Shown here: piece after piece, positions 18,463 through 26,198 of the stretch
Numbering within the stretch: position 1 is the stretch's first letter
Layout: each line of letters starts with the position of its first letter
NCBI RefSeq assembly: GCF_029193815.1
Contig: NZ_JARFVC010000001.1
Location: forward strand, 310,001 to 374,000
Reading direction: 5' to 3'
From: Cytobacillus sp. S13-E01
Lineage (GTDB): Bacteria; Bacillota; Bacilli; Bacillales; Bacillaceae_L
DNA: 64,000 nucleotides
The notes under the pieces: generated by a model
What the model was told of the DNA's origin: nothing
Database searches by the model: none
The model's input: the letters and a program-made list of their open reading frames with translations, nothing else
Program-made: the position numbers and the translations under genes

Positions 18463-20115
18463 CTATTCTTTATATGCTTCACGATAATCAATTGCTTGAA
18501 TAGGGAAGCGGATAATTCCCTTGACATTTTCCTTTTGTAAAAAGACGTCTGTTCCATAGTATAGAGGAGCGATCGCCATCGCATCTAGCAAGATTTTCTC
18601 AGCTTCGACCATGTATTGTGCACGCTTTTGGAGGTCAACCTCTATGTCTACTTTTGCAATCAGCTCATCATATGAAGGGATAGAGATATTGCTGTAGTTA
18701 TAAATATCACCTGTTGTGTATTGACCCATTAAGTTACTAGCATCATCATAATCGGCACCAGTGCTGTAGATTGCTAACTCAAAATCACCAGATTTTACAG
18801 TTTGAATAAATACTTTCTGTTCCATTGTTTGCAAAGTAATGTCTATACCAAGATTTTGTTTCCACATTTCTTGCATTGCTTGTGTAAGCTTGTTATACGT
18901 GTCATTAGTTTGGAATAACAAGGTAGCATTTGGAAAAGATGACAACCCAAGCTCTTCTAAACCTTCTTTAAGTAATTGTTTTGCAGTTTCGACATCATTG
19001 TCCTTATATAGTGCATCGCCAGCTAGACTTCTAAACTCACCATCTCCACTTCCCAAGCCAGGTGGAATAAAAGCAAGTGCAGGTGTCTCACCGCCTTGTG
19101 TAACTTTATCAACGATTAATTGACGATTTAGTGCGAGTCCTAGAGCTCTTCTAATCTTTTCATTTCCAAACAATTCAGTGTCATAGTTGTAGCGTAAATA
19201 ATACGTTCTTGCTTGTGGTGCATTTTTTGCTTCACCAGATGCAATCAAATCACTTTTTATACCATTAGGGAAATTATTGGATACATCTAGCTCGCCTGAT
19301 TTATACATTCCATATTCAGTATTTTGCTCATTCACCATTACCCATTTTAATTCTTCAAGCTTCACAACGTCGGCTGCCCAGTAGTTTTCATTTGGTACCA
19401 TAACAATTTCCTGTCCATGATCCCAGCTTTTTAGCTTAAACGGTCCATTAGATACAAAAGAGTCAGCCTCAGTCGCCCATTTTGGATTTGACTCTGCTAC
19501 TTCCTTATTTATTGGAAGTACACTAAAGAACGATGTCAATCCTAAGAAAAATGATGTAGGTTTCTCTAATGTTACTTCAAAGGTGTTGTCATTAATAACC
19601 TTCATTCCAAGCTGTGTTGGATCGGTCAATTCCCCGCTGTTATACAGCACTGCGTTTTTAATAAAGTATAAGTTGCTCACTAATGGTGCAGCAGTTTCAG
19701 GTCTGAGTGTCCGTTCCCATGAATAAAAAAAGTCTTCGGCTGTAACAGGATTCCCGTTTGACCATTTCGCATTTTCGTTTAAGTAAAATGTATACACAAG
19801 ACCATCATCGGAAATATTCCATTCCTTTGCTACCCCTGGAACGGCTTTTCCACTTTCATCTAAACGAACAAGTCCTTCAAACAATTGGTTTGCAATTTCT
19901 CCAGCCATTCTATTATCAATCAATGGTGGATCCAAACTAGGTGGTTCAGTTAAGGCATTCACAGTAAGTGTTTGTTCTACTCCTGCATCTGTGGAATCTG
20001 GTTTCTCATTTTCATTGTCCTTACCACTTGATTTTTCCGAGCTGCAAGCAGAAATAAGGATCGTTGCAGCTAATAGTACCAATACTATTAAACTTTTACG
20101 TGTAAATTCTTTCAT
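18463..20115 (-). CDS. oppA: Peptide ABC transporter substrate-binding lipoprotein (OppA/DppE type)
   Basis: 550 residues from the ATG at 20115. Signal peptide with lipobox ILISAC (lipidated C24), so the protein is tethered outside the membrane. SBP family 5 features follow: EPPSLDPP, NQLFEGLVRLDESG, AKEWNISDDGLVYTFYL, and the central NYDTELFGNEKIRRALGLALNR. The length fits OppA/DppE. A TTG 18 nt upstream is in frame, but AAGGGGGAG between it and the ATG decides the start. First gene of the opp operon; a long leader follows the promoter at 20308-20335. Confidence 0.9.
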   Translation of the reverse strand: MKEFTRKSLIVLVLLAATILISACSSEKSSGKDNENEKPDSTDAGVEQTLTVNALTEPPSLDPPLIDNRMAGEIANQLFEGLVRLDESGKAVPGVAKEWNISDDGLVYTFYLNENAKWSNGNPVTAEDFFYSWERTLRPETAAPLVSNLYFIKNAVLYNSGELTDPTQLGMKVINDNTFEVTLEKPTSFFLGLTSFFSVLPINKEVAESNPKWATEADSFVSNGPFKLKSWDHGQEIVMVPNENYWAADVVKLEELKWVMVNEQNTEYGMYKSGELDVSNNFPNGIKSDLIASGEAKNAPQARTYYLRYNYDTELFGNEKIRRALGLALNRQLIVDKVTQGGETPALAFIPPGLGSGDGEFRSLAGDALYKDNDVETAKQLLKEGLEELGLSSFPNATLLFQTNDTYNKLTQAMQEMWKQNLGIDITLQTMEQKVFIQTVKSGDFELAIYSTGADYDDASNLMGQYTTGDIYNYSNISIPSYDELIAKVDIEVDLQKRAQYMVEAEKILLDAMAIAPLYYGTDVFLQKENVKGIIRFPIQAIDYREAYKE

Positions 20116-20307
20116 TTTTCTCCCCCTTGTCAATGTAAAATGTTAATGTGATTAATTACGAAACCAACTCCTTTTTCGTTTACTTGGAATATTGTTAAAA
20201 GGGATCACTACCAAATCAAGGTAATAAACTCCTTTTTCACCAAATACAAATTTCAATTTCATAATAAATAGCATTTTTAAAATATTTAGAATTATTTTTA
20301 TTTTAAA

Positions 20308-20335
20308 ATTATATTATCCATATGTCAATGTCCAA
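20308..20335 (-). promoter_or_regulatory. Probable sigma-A promoter of the opp operon
   Basis: Minus strand: TTGGAC (20330-20335), 16-nt spacer, TATAAT (20308-20313). It implies a leader of about 185 nt before oppA. The leader carries a direct repeat GAAAAAGGAGTT twice (near 20166-20177 and 20227-20238). Confidence 0.55.
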
Positions 20336-20394
20336 TCGTTATTTCTTAATTTCTCTATCAATGTATTTTGTAAATCACTACGTAGGCACTTGGT

Positions 20395-20665
20395 AAACGC
20401 ATTGCTCGAAAATCACCGTTTTGTAGTAAGGGAGAGGATGGGCCTATAGGGCGATGGCCCGATCTTTTTGGGGTTAAAGATATTATAAAATTTTTCCTTG
20501 TGGATATCTTTTAGGTAAGGTTTACGACGTCCATCACAAGCGTCTAGCCCCCCGAGGTCTCTTCATCCATTCTGCTTGAGGCAACACTAAAGAATGCTGA
20601 GTGAGCATAATCTTCGTTGAAATAATGCTTTAGCATTTTTGGAGCCTCCTCGTCAGGGTTCCAGC
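20395..20665. other. Structured GC-rich intergenic segment, possible repeat of another family
   Basis: No gene supported. The segment has ACAAGCGTCTAGCC near 20537 and, in inverse orientation, CCAGCGCTTGT near its end (20661-20671), plus small stems (AATGC/GCATT near 20624-20637; GGGCGATGGCCC region near 20450). Base composition is unlike the AT-rich flanks. Only one copy is in the window, so repeat status is a guess. Confidence 0.4.
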
Positions 20666-20674
20666 GCTTGTCTT

Positions 20675-21295
20675 TTATTGTTCAATTAATATCGCACGAA
20701 CAGGACTTCCATCTGCTTCTTTTAGCGGAAGTGGGAGAGCGACTAACTGGTACACCCCTTCATCAACGGAATCTAGCACAATCCCCTCTAAAATATGGAT
20801 ATCATGTCCTAGTAGACTATGATGTGCAGGTAGATCCTTACTATCAAGTACATCAACTGAAGGAACATCAACACCAAGTAACTTAATTCCTCTGTCAGCT
20901 AAAAATGGTGCAAGATCTGGGGACAATGACGGTATTGAACTTGGAAACTCACGCCGATTATTCCAAGAATTAGTTCTAATTAAAAGCTTTGTTACTCCTT
21001 CAAAGTTTGTACCATTAAAGTGATCAGGAGTAATTGTTTCTACGTTACTTACCTGTATCACTTTTGCCTCTCCTATGTATCGTTCGAGGTCAAGTTCAAT
21101 CACTTTTTTACCTTCATTATCAAAATGAAATGGTGCATCTATATGAGTGCCTGTATGTGTACTCATTTCAATTTTGCCAACATTAACTGAACCAGATTCT
21201 TGTTTCGTCCAACTTAGTCGAAACGAAAATGGCGTATCACCAGGCCATACAGGAATATCAGAGTGAAGAACTTGTGATATATCTATTATTTTCAT
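20675..21295 (-). CDS. Cyclase-family metal hydrolase, kynurenine formamidase (KynB)-like
   Basis: 206 residues, the size of bacterial KynB. The metal-binding signature H-x-G-T-H-x-D-x-P-x-H is present (STHTGTHIDAPFHF, residues 45-58). IDISQVLHSDIPVWPGDTPF at the N-terminus and LGVDVPSVDVLDSKDLPAHH later also fit KynB. KynB hydrolyses N-formylkynurenine in tryptophan breakdown. No kynA or kynU is nearby, so another amide or lactone substrate within the cyclase family is possible. AGGAG is 13 nt before the ATG, a long spacing. Divergent from patA. Confidence 0.78.
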   Translation of the reverse strand: MKIIDISQVLHSDIPVWPGDTPFSFRLSWTKQESGSVNVGKIEMSTHTGTHIDAPFHFDNEGKKVIELDLERYIGEAKVIQVSNVETITPDHFNGTNFEGVTKLLIRTNSWNNRREFPSSIPSLSPDLAPFLADRGIKLLGVDVPSVDVLDSKDLPAHHSLLGHDIHILEGIVLDSVDEGVYQLVALPLPLKEADGSPVRAILIEQ

Positions 21296-21458
21296 AATTA
21301 ATTTCCAACTCCTAGTAAGTATTCATACTTTTTTACATTCGAGGTATTTACAAAAATACCTTCTTCTTCCTTGCTTAAAGTTATAAATAACAAAAAATTT
21401 GCATTTTTATTAAATGATGCCTTCAATGAAAATAATTAAATGAAAGTACCCTTTTTAA

Positions 21459-21467
21459 TGTTAAAAT
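21459..21467 (+). promoter_or_regulatory. Extended -10 promoter for patA
   Basis: TGTTAAAAT matches TG-N-TATAAT with one change, 37 nt upstream of the GTG start. Confidence 0.4.
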
Positions 21468-21504
21468 AGGAAAAAACAAAGAACTATAGGAAGGATGACC
21501 GTAA

Positions 21505-22647
21505 GTGGAACACCTTATTAATAAAAGAGTAAAAAGTATTGAGATTTCCGGTATTCGCAAATTTTTTAACTTGGTTGCCGACTACGATGATGTTATCTCT
21601 CTTACAATTGGACAACCAGATTTTCATACACCAGACCATGTTAAACAAGCAGGTATTAATGCTATTCAAGAAAATTACACTACATATACTCATAACGCTG
21701 GATTTTTTGAACTAAGAGAAGCTGCCTGCCACTTTTTACAGACTAACTATTCACTTTCATACAATCCTGAAAACGAAGTCATTACTACCACTGGAGCAAG
21801 CCAAGCAATTGATATTGCTTTTAGGACAATCCTAGAGGAAGGCGCTGAGGTAATCCTACCCGGACCTGTTTATCCTGGCTACGAACCAATCATTACCCTT
21901 TGTGGGGCAAAGCCTGTCTATGCGGATACGAGAAAAAATGGGTTCCGATTAACAGCAGATTTAATTAAAAAGCAGCTGTCCGAGAAGACTCGTTGTGTTG
22001 TCATACCCTATCCATCAAACCCTACAGGAGTTACCCTTTCTAAGGATGAACTAGCAGACATTGCCGCACTTTTAAAAGACAAAGATATTTTTATCCTGTC
22101 TGATGAAATTTATAGCGAGCTAGTATTTGATGGATCCCATCATTCTATTGCTACATTACTTAGAGATCAAACAATTGTCATTAATGGGTTATCAAAATCA
22201 CATTCAATGACCGGCTGGCGTGTGGGCTTTGTCTTTGCCCCACAATCAATTACAAAGCATATGCTAAAAGTTCATCAATACAATGTATCATGTGCTACAT
22301 CTATCAGCCAAAAAGCAGCATATGAAGCATTAACGACTGGAATAGCTGATGCACTTCCAATGAAACAGGAATATATGGAACGTTTAAATTATGTGTATCA
22401 GCGCTTAACAGCCATGAATATTGAAGTAGTTAAACCAAACGGAGCGTTTTATTTATTCCCTTCAATCGAAAAATTTTCACAATCATCCTTTGAATTTGCG
22501 ATGACACTTGTTAAAGAAGCTGGCGTTGCGGTCGTACCTGGAAGCGCCTTTTCTGACTATGGCGAAGGCTATGTCCGTCTAAGCTATGCTTATTCAATGG
22601 ATACACTCAAAAAGGGACTTGATCGTTTAGAACAGTTTTTAAAGTGA
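21505..22647 (+). CDS. patA: Class I aminotransferase PatA
   Basis: 380 residues, PLP-dependent fold type I. EISGIRKF and ISLTIGQPDFHTPDHV at the start, PYPSNPTG mid-protein, SDEIYSEL (PLP-ring Asp) and GLSKSHSMTGWR carrying the Schiff-base Lys, matching B. subtilis PatA almost motif for motif. PatA is assigned as N-acetyl-L,L-diaminopimelate aminotransferase in lysine and cell-wall precursor synthesis. Start is GTG at 21505 with AAGGATG upstream. In B. subtilis patA sits between kinA and cheV, and a KinA-like gene follows here. Confidence 0.92.
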   Translation: MEHLINKRVKSIEISGIRKFFNLVADYDDVISLTIGQPDFHTPDHVKQAGINAIQENYTTYTHNAGFFELREAACHFLQTNYSLSYNPENEVITTTGASQAIDIAFRTILEEGAEVILPGPVYPGYEPIITLCGAKPVYADTRKNGFRLTADLIKKQLSEKTRCVVIPYPSNPTGVTLSKDELADIAALLKDKDIFILSDEIYSELVFDGSHHSIATLLRDQTIVINGLSKSHSMTGWRVGFVFAPQSITKHMLKVHQYNVSCATSISQKAAYEALTTGIADALPMKQEYMERLNYVYQRLTAMNIEVVKPNGAFYLFPSIEKFSQSSFEFAMTLVKEAGVAVVPGSAFSDYGEGYVRLSYAYSMDTLKKGLDRLEQFLK

Positions 22648-22696
22648 ATCAGTACGGTCTTACTCTTACTCTTACTCTTAAACTTGTGGTTAAATG

Positions 22697-22727
22697 AAAA
22701 GCCATTGGACTAAATCAATGGCTTTTT
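22697..22727. terminator. Terminator of patA
   Basis: AAAAGCCATTG / CAATGGCTTTT stem with an added T. A short tandem array of CTTACT units lies just before it (about 22659-22680). Confidence 0.85.
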
Positions 22728-22745
22728 ACTCTTGCTATTTCTTAG

Positions 22746-22982
22746 CTATTGATTACCAATAGGGAAATAACTCTGTATCTCTTTCAACATAAAATCAAAT
22801 TGGTCTTTGTCATCAAATTCATCTGAATTCCAATTCGTTAATACCCACGATACTAAGGCCTCAGGTGTGTTAAAAAATTCACCGCTTGAGTCAGCTTTAC
22901 GAACCGTATAGCGACCATTGTCCTCATCAATTGTGACTTCACAAGGATAAACATTCCCTTTACACTTTAATGAAAACTCCAT
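22746..22982 (-). CDS. Small acidic hypothetical protein
   Basis: 78 residues from the ATG at 22982, acidic and soluble, with no signal peptide or membrane segment. The N-terminal third looks like a small beta-sheet (SLKCKGNVYPCEVTIDEDNGRYTVR); the C-terminus is helical and rich in Asp/Phe. I do not recognise the family. An ATG 18 nt upstream has no room for a ribosome site; AAGGGTG lies 8 nt before the chosen ATG. It lies between patA and the KinA-like gene. Confidence 0.65.
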   Translation of the reverse strand: MEFSLKCKGNVYPCEVTIDEDNGRYTVRKADSSGEFFNTPEALVSWVLTNWNSDEFDDKDQFDFMLKEIQSYFPIGNQ

Positions 22983-23106
22983 TATGACACACCCTTTCAT
23001 CCTGTCATTTTTACTAGTTTATAAAGAGTTTAGTTCTTTAAGAACTAAATTTTTCAATGAAATTTTCTTGTTCTGTTTATCTTCATTGTTTTTTAGTAGT
23101 AAAAAG

Positions 23107-23141
23107 AAGACCATCGACAAATGCTACATCAATGGTCTTTG
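23107..23141 (-). terminator. Terminator at the end of the KinA-like gene
   Basis: AAGACCAT...ATGGTCTT stem overlapping the last codons and stop of the kinase gene; T-rich on the minus strand side. Confidence 0.65.
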
Positions 23142-25021
23142 TTAGACTTTGTATTTTTGTGATATAAAGGTAATAAAAGTTTAAATGTAGTACCTTTATT
23201 TAAAGTGCTTGAAACAGTTATCGTGCCCTGATGATTTTCAATAATTTTATAGCTTACCATCAGTCCCAACCCTGTACCCTTTTCTTTTGTTGTATAAAAT
23301 GGTTCGCCAACTTTAGTTAGTAATTCCTCTGGAATACCTATTCCTTCATCTCGAACGATAATTTCTACATTTCCGTCCGAAATTGCTGTTGTAATAGTAA
23401 TAGCACCCCCATCAGGCATCGCATCAATTCCGTTTTTTATTAAATTTATGAATACTTGTTTTAACTGATTTTCGTCACACATGATCAGCAGTTCTTGTGT
23501 AGAAAAATCAAGTTGGATTTGAATGTTTCGAAGTATTGCTTGTGTATCTAGCAGAGTAGCTACATCTTTTAAAACCGATTGTATATTAGTACAACAAAAT
23601 TGAACTTCAGTTGGTTTTGCAAGAACGAGCAGCTCACTTAAAATAAATTCAATTCGATTTAATTCTGAATCAATACTTTCATAATACTGTGGTTTTTGCT
23701 CGGTTTGTAAAAGCTGAAAGAAGCCTTTTATCGCAGTTAGCGGATTTCTAATTTCATGGGCAATACCGGCAGCCAACTGACCAGCAATTGATAGTTTTTC
23801 AGATTTCAACATCAATTCCTCTGCTTGTTTGCGGTCTGAAATATCCCGAATGATTATTTGAACAGCTGGTTCACCGAAGTATGTTGTCGGTAAACAAATT
23901 TGTTCTGCATATAACTCTCTACCAGCTAAGGTCAACCATGATTGTTTTTTTAGCTTAACTTCCTTCTTTTCAACCAAAACAGTTTTTATCATTTCATTCA
24001 TTCTAGTATGATCACAAGAATCTAAAAACGTAAAAATATCCTTCCCAAGCATGTCAGTATAGCTTTTTGCACCAAACATCTTCACACCTGATTCATTAAT
24101 AAAAACCCATTTACTTTCAAAAACAACAGCTATCATATCAATTGAATTATGTACAATTTTTTGATAGCGTTCTCTACTTTTTTGAAGGATATCTTGAAAG
24201 CTTTTTCTTGATGAAATATCATCTAAAACAAAATATTCATAATGATTATTATTTATAAAGGTAGAAAGCAATCGAACTTCTACATCAATGATAAAATCAT
24301 CAAGCCTTTTCCACTTTTCTTCATTGACTCCTACCTGGCGTCCACCATCTTGGATTGAATGGATTCGTTTTTCTATTACACTATGAAATTGTTCAAGTGC
24401 AAAATCGTAGATTGTATGGCCTATTATTTGTTCCTTGTCTTTTGCACCTAGTAACCTTTTGGCAGCCTCGTTTACATAAATCACCTTACCGTACTTTGCT
24501 AGAATAACTGCAAATGGTGATACTTCCACTAGTGTTAAAGCATCAGCATTAAATAGGAGCATTTCAAAGGATGACATTTCAGGCTTATTATTTTTATGTA
24601 ATATTTCTAGTTTAGGGGCTGATATACGTTTACGGTCATCTTCCATATCAATAAACGTAATCTGAAATAGAATTTCTTCTATTTTATCAAAATGGGACTT
24701 TTTCACCGTGTCTATTTTACCACTGACCCAATAAAAATTTCCATTTTTATCTTTCATTCTAAATGCACAAGGTACCTTTTCTGTATTCTTAAAAAAGTAG
24801 CTTTCTACTAAAAACTGGTCATCTTCATGAATATAGTTTTTAATGTATGAACCAATGACCTCAGTTTGCTGGAATCCTAGTAATTCTTCACAGCCTGATG
24901 ATATGTACAAAACCTTACCACTTAACGTTACTGTTAGGATTATATGTATTGAATTACTCTCTGGATCGGAATGATTTAAACAATTCAATTTCTTTGATGC
25001 TGCTTTTAATTCTTGGCTCAT
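23129..25021 (-). CDS. kinA: KinA-like cytosolic sporulation histidine kinase
   Basis: 630 residues without membrane segments. Three PAS domains (about 25-125, 160-270 and 285-395) precede HisKA with AAGIAHEIRNPLTA (H422) and a HATPase domain (NLIKNGIDA, DEGIGIP, KGTGLGL). KinA of B. subtilis has the same three-PAS cytosolic layout and a similar length (606). It starts the Spo0F-Spo0B-Spo0A phosphorelay. The location next to patA, as in B. subtilis, supports orthology. No response regulator is adjacent, as expected for an orphan kinase. The PAS region is usually the divergent part, and its signal is unknown. Confidence 0.83.
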   Translation of the reverse strand: MSQELKAASKKLNCLNHSDPESNSIHIILTVTLSGKVLYISSGCEELLGFQQTEVIGSYIKNYIHEDDQFLVESYFFKNTEKVPCAFRMKDKNGNFYWVSGKIDTVKKSHFDKIEEILFQITFIDMEDDRKRISAPKLEILHKNNKPEMSSFEMLLFNADALTLVEVSPFAVILAKYGKVIYVNEAAKRLLGAKDKEQIIGHTIYDFALEQFHSVIEKRIHSIQDGGRQVGVNEEKWKRLDDFIIDVEVRLLSTFINNNHYEYFVLDDISSRKSFQDILQKSRERYQKIVHNSIDMIAVVFESKWVFINESGVKMFGAKSYTDMLGKDIFTFLDSCDHTRMNEMIKTVLVEKKEVKLKKQSWLTLAGRELYAEQICLPTTYFGEPAVQIIIRDISDRKQAEELMLKSEKLSIAGQLAAGIAHEIRNPLTAIKGFFQLLQTEQKPQYYESIDSELNRIEFILSELLVLAKPTEVQFCCTNIQSVLKDVATLLDTQAILRNIQIQLDFSTQELLIMCDENQLKQVFINLIKNGIDAMPDGGAITITTAISDGNVEIIVRDEGIGIPEELLTKVGEPFYTTKEKGTGLGLMVSYKIIENHQGTITVSSTLNKGTTFKLLLPLYHKNTKSNKDH

Positions 25022-25147
25022 TGGTTTAACTACCCACCTTTATATATCATAGGCTCTTAACAACACTTATATTACTACCTTAGTTTAGAAAATTTAATCA
25101 AGCTATAGGAATTAATGCTTATTTTGCTAGAGTTTTTTAGGAAATAA

Positions 25148-25180
25148 AAAGGACCTAGGATATAAGTCCCAGCCCTTTCT
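25148..25180 (-). terminator. Probable terminator of the importer-lactonase operon
   Basis: Minus strand GGGACTTATATCC then GGTCC followed by TTTTTATTT. The stem is short and imperfect, but the T-run is good and it directly follows the last gene of the operon. Confidence 0.45.
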
Positions 25181-25191
25181 ATTTCAATCGT

Positions 25192-26193
25192 TTAATTTTT
25201 AATATCAACTGATTTTTTTGAAAATAGTGTTTTAGCATTATGGATAAACAATTTATCAATCGTTCCTTCTGTGATCCCTTTTTCCCTTAGTTGGGGAATG
25301 ATATTTTCAAAGAGATGGGTTGGCTGCCAGTTTGCCATGATTTCTTGAATTGGTGCAGGTATTATTGGAGGGCGCCCTAACCACACATTAACTGTATCAT
25401 GTGAAAGCATAATTTTGTCCTCATAGCCTTCATTTAGCAATGCTAAAAGCGTTTCTACTCTATCTTTATCAAATGGAGTACCTACCATTCCTTGGATACC
25501 AAAGCGATCAAAAGCAATATTAACTCCTGTTGCTAGTGTTCTTTTATGGTAGGAAGGTTCGGTATTGCCACACATATGGCCAATTACTATTTTACTTGGA
25601 TTTACTCCAAGCTCAACTAACAATTGTGCTTGCTCTGGTCCCATTGTTCCTTCTTGAGTATGAGTTACTATGATCGCACCTGTTTCCTTTTGAGCTCTTG
25701 CTCCTGCTCTAAAAAACATTTGCTCATATTCTGTAATGACATCTTTACTGCTTGCCAATTTAATAATGCCTGGCTTGATTCCTGTATCACCAATGCCCTC
25801 TGTCAGTTCCTTCATGAACATTTCATAAATCTCTTGTTCGGCTGTCCCTAGAGCCTGGCGGAATTTAAAGTACGGTGTTGCCCCTTCTCCCTCATAATAA
25901 TAGCCAGTTCCACAAATAATCTGAAGTCCTGTTTGTTCTGAGAGTTCACGAAGGAATTCTGGATTTCTACCACATTCATTAGGAGTAGGATCAACCACAG
26001 TTCTAACTCCATAGCTCATTAGTTGCATAGCAATTGTAACTCCTACTTCCATGGCTTCTTTCTTATTGAATCCACCAAGTGTGCTATCCCCTTGAAATCC
26101 AGGATATCCAAATATAAAGTGTTCGTGAATTAATGTTTTACCCAATTGGTCTACTTCAATAGGGCCTGTTACCGTTTCAATTGTTTCAGTCAT
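25192..26193 (-). CDS. Phosphotriesterase-like lactonase family hydrolase
   Basis: 333 residues, amidohydrolase TIM barrel. Metal ligands of the phosphotriesterase family are all visible: H-x-H in TLIHEHF, Lys in GIIKLASS (usually carboxylated), His in IVTHTQEG, His in VIGHMCGNTE, and Asp in MLSHDTVNVWLGRPP. Most relatives are lactonases or esterases rather than organophosphate hydrolases. A GTG at 26202 would overlap the ligase stop; the ATG at 26193 has AAGGGG at 8 nt and is preferred. It is the last gene after an importer, an esterase and a CoA ligase, which suits opening a lactone before CoA activation. Confidence 0.82.
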   Translation of the reverse strand: MTETIETVTGPIEVDQLGKTLIHEHFIFGYPGFQGDSTLGGFNKKEAMEVGVTIAMQLMSYGVRTVVDPTPNECGRNPEFLRELSEQTGLQIICGTGYYYEGEGATPYFKFRQALGTAEQEIYEMFMKELTEGIGDTGIKPGIIKLASSKDVITEYEQMFFRAGARAQKETGAIIVTHTQEGTMGPEQAQLLVELGVNPSKIVIGHMCGNTEPSYHKRTLATGVNIAFDRFGIQGMVGTPFDKDRVETLLALLNEGYEDKIMLSHDTVNVWLGRPPIIPAPIQEIMANWQPTHLFENIIPQLREKGITEGTIDKLFIHNAKTLFSKKSVDIKN

Positions 26194-26198
26194 CCCAT

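Noticed and set aside
22655-22685. CTTACT tandem units after patA as a regulatory microsatellite
   Set aside because: Only about three units, directly after the stop codon and before a normal terminator; could be chance.
25192-26193. Organophosphate-degrading phosphotriesterase
   Set aside because: Only the family fold and metal site are visible; most such relatives are lactonases, and the operon context favours carbon metabolism.
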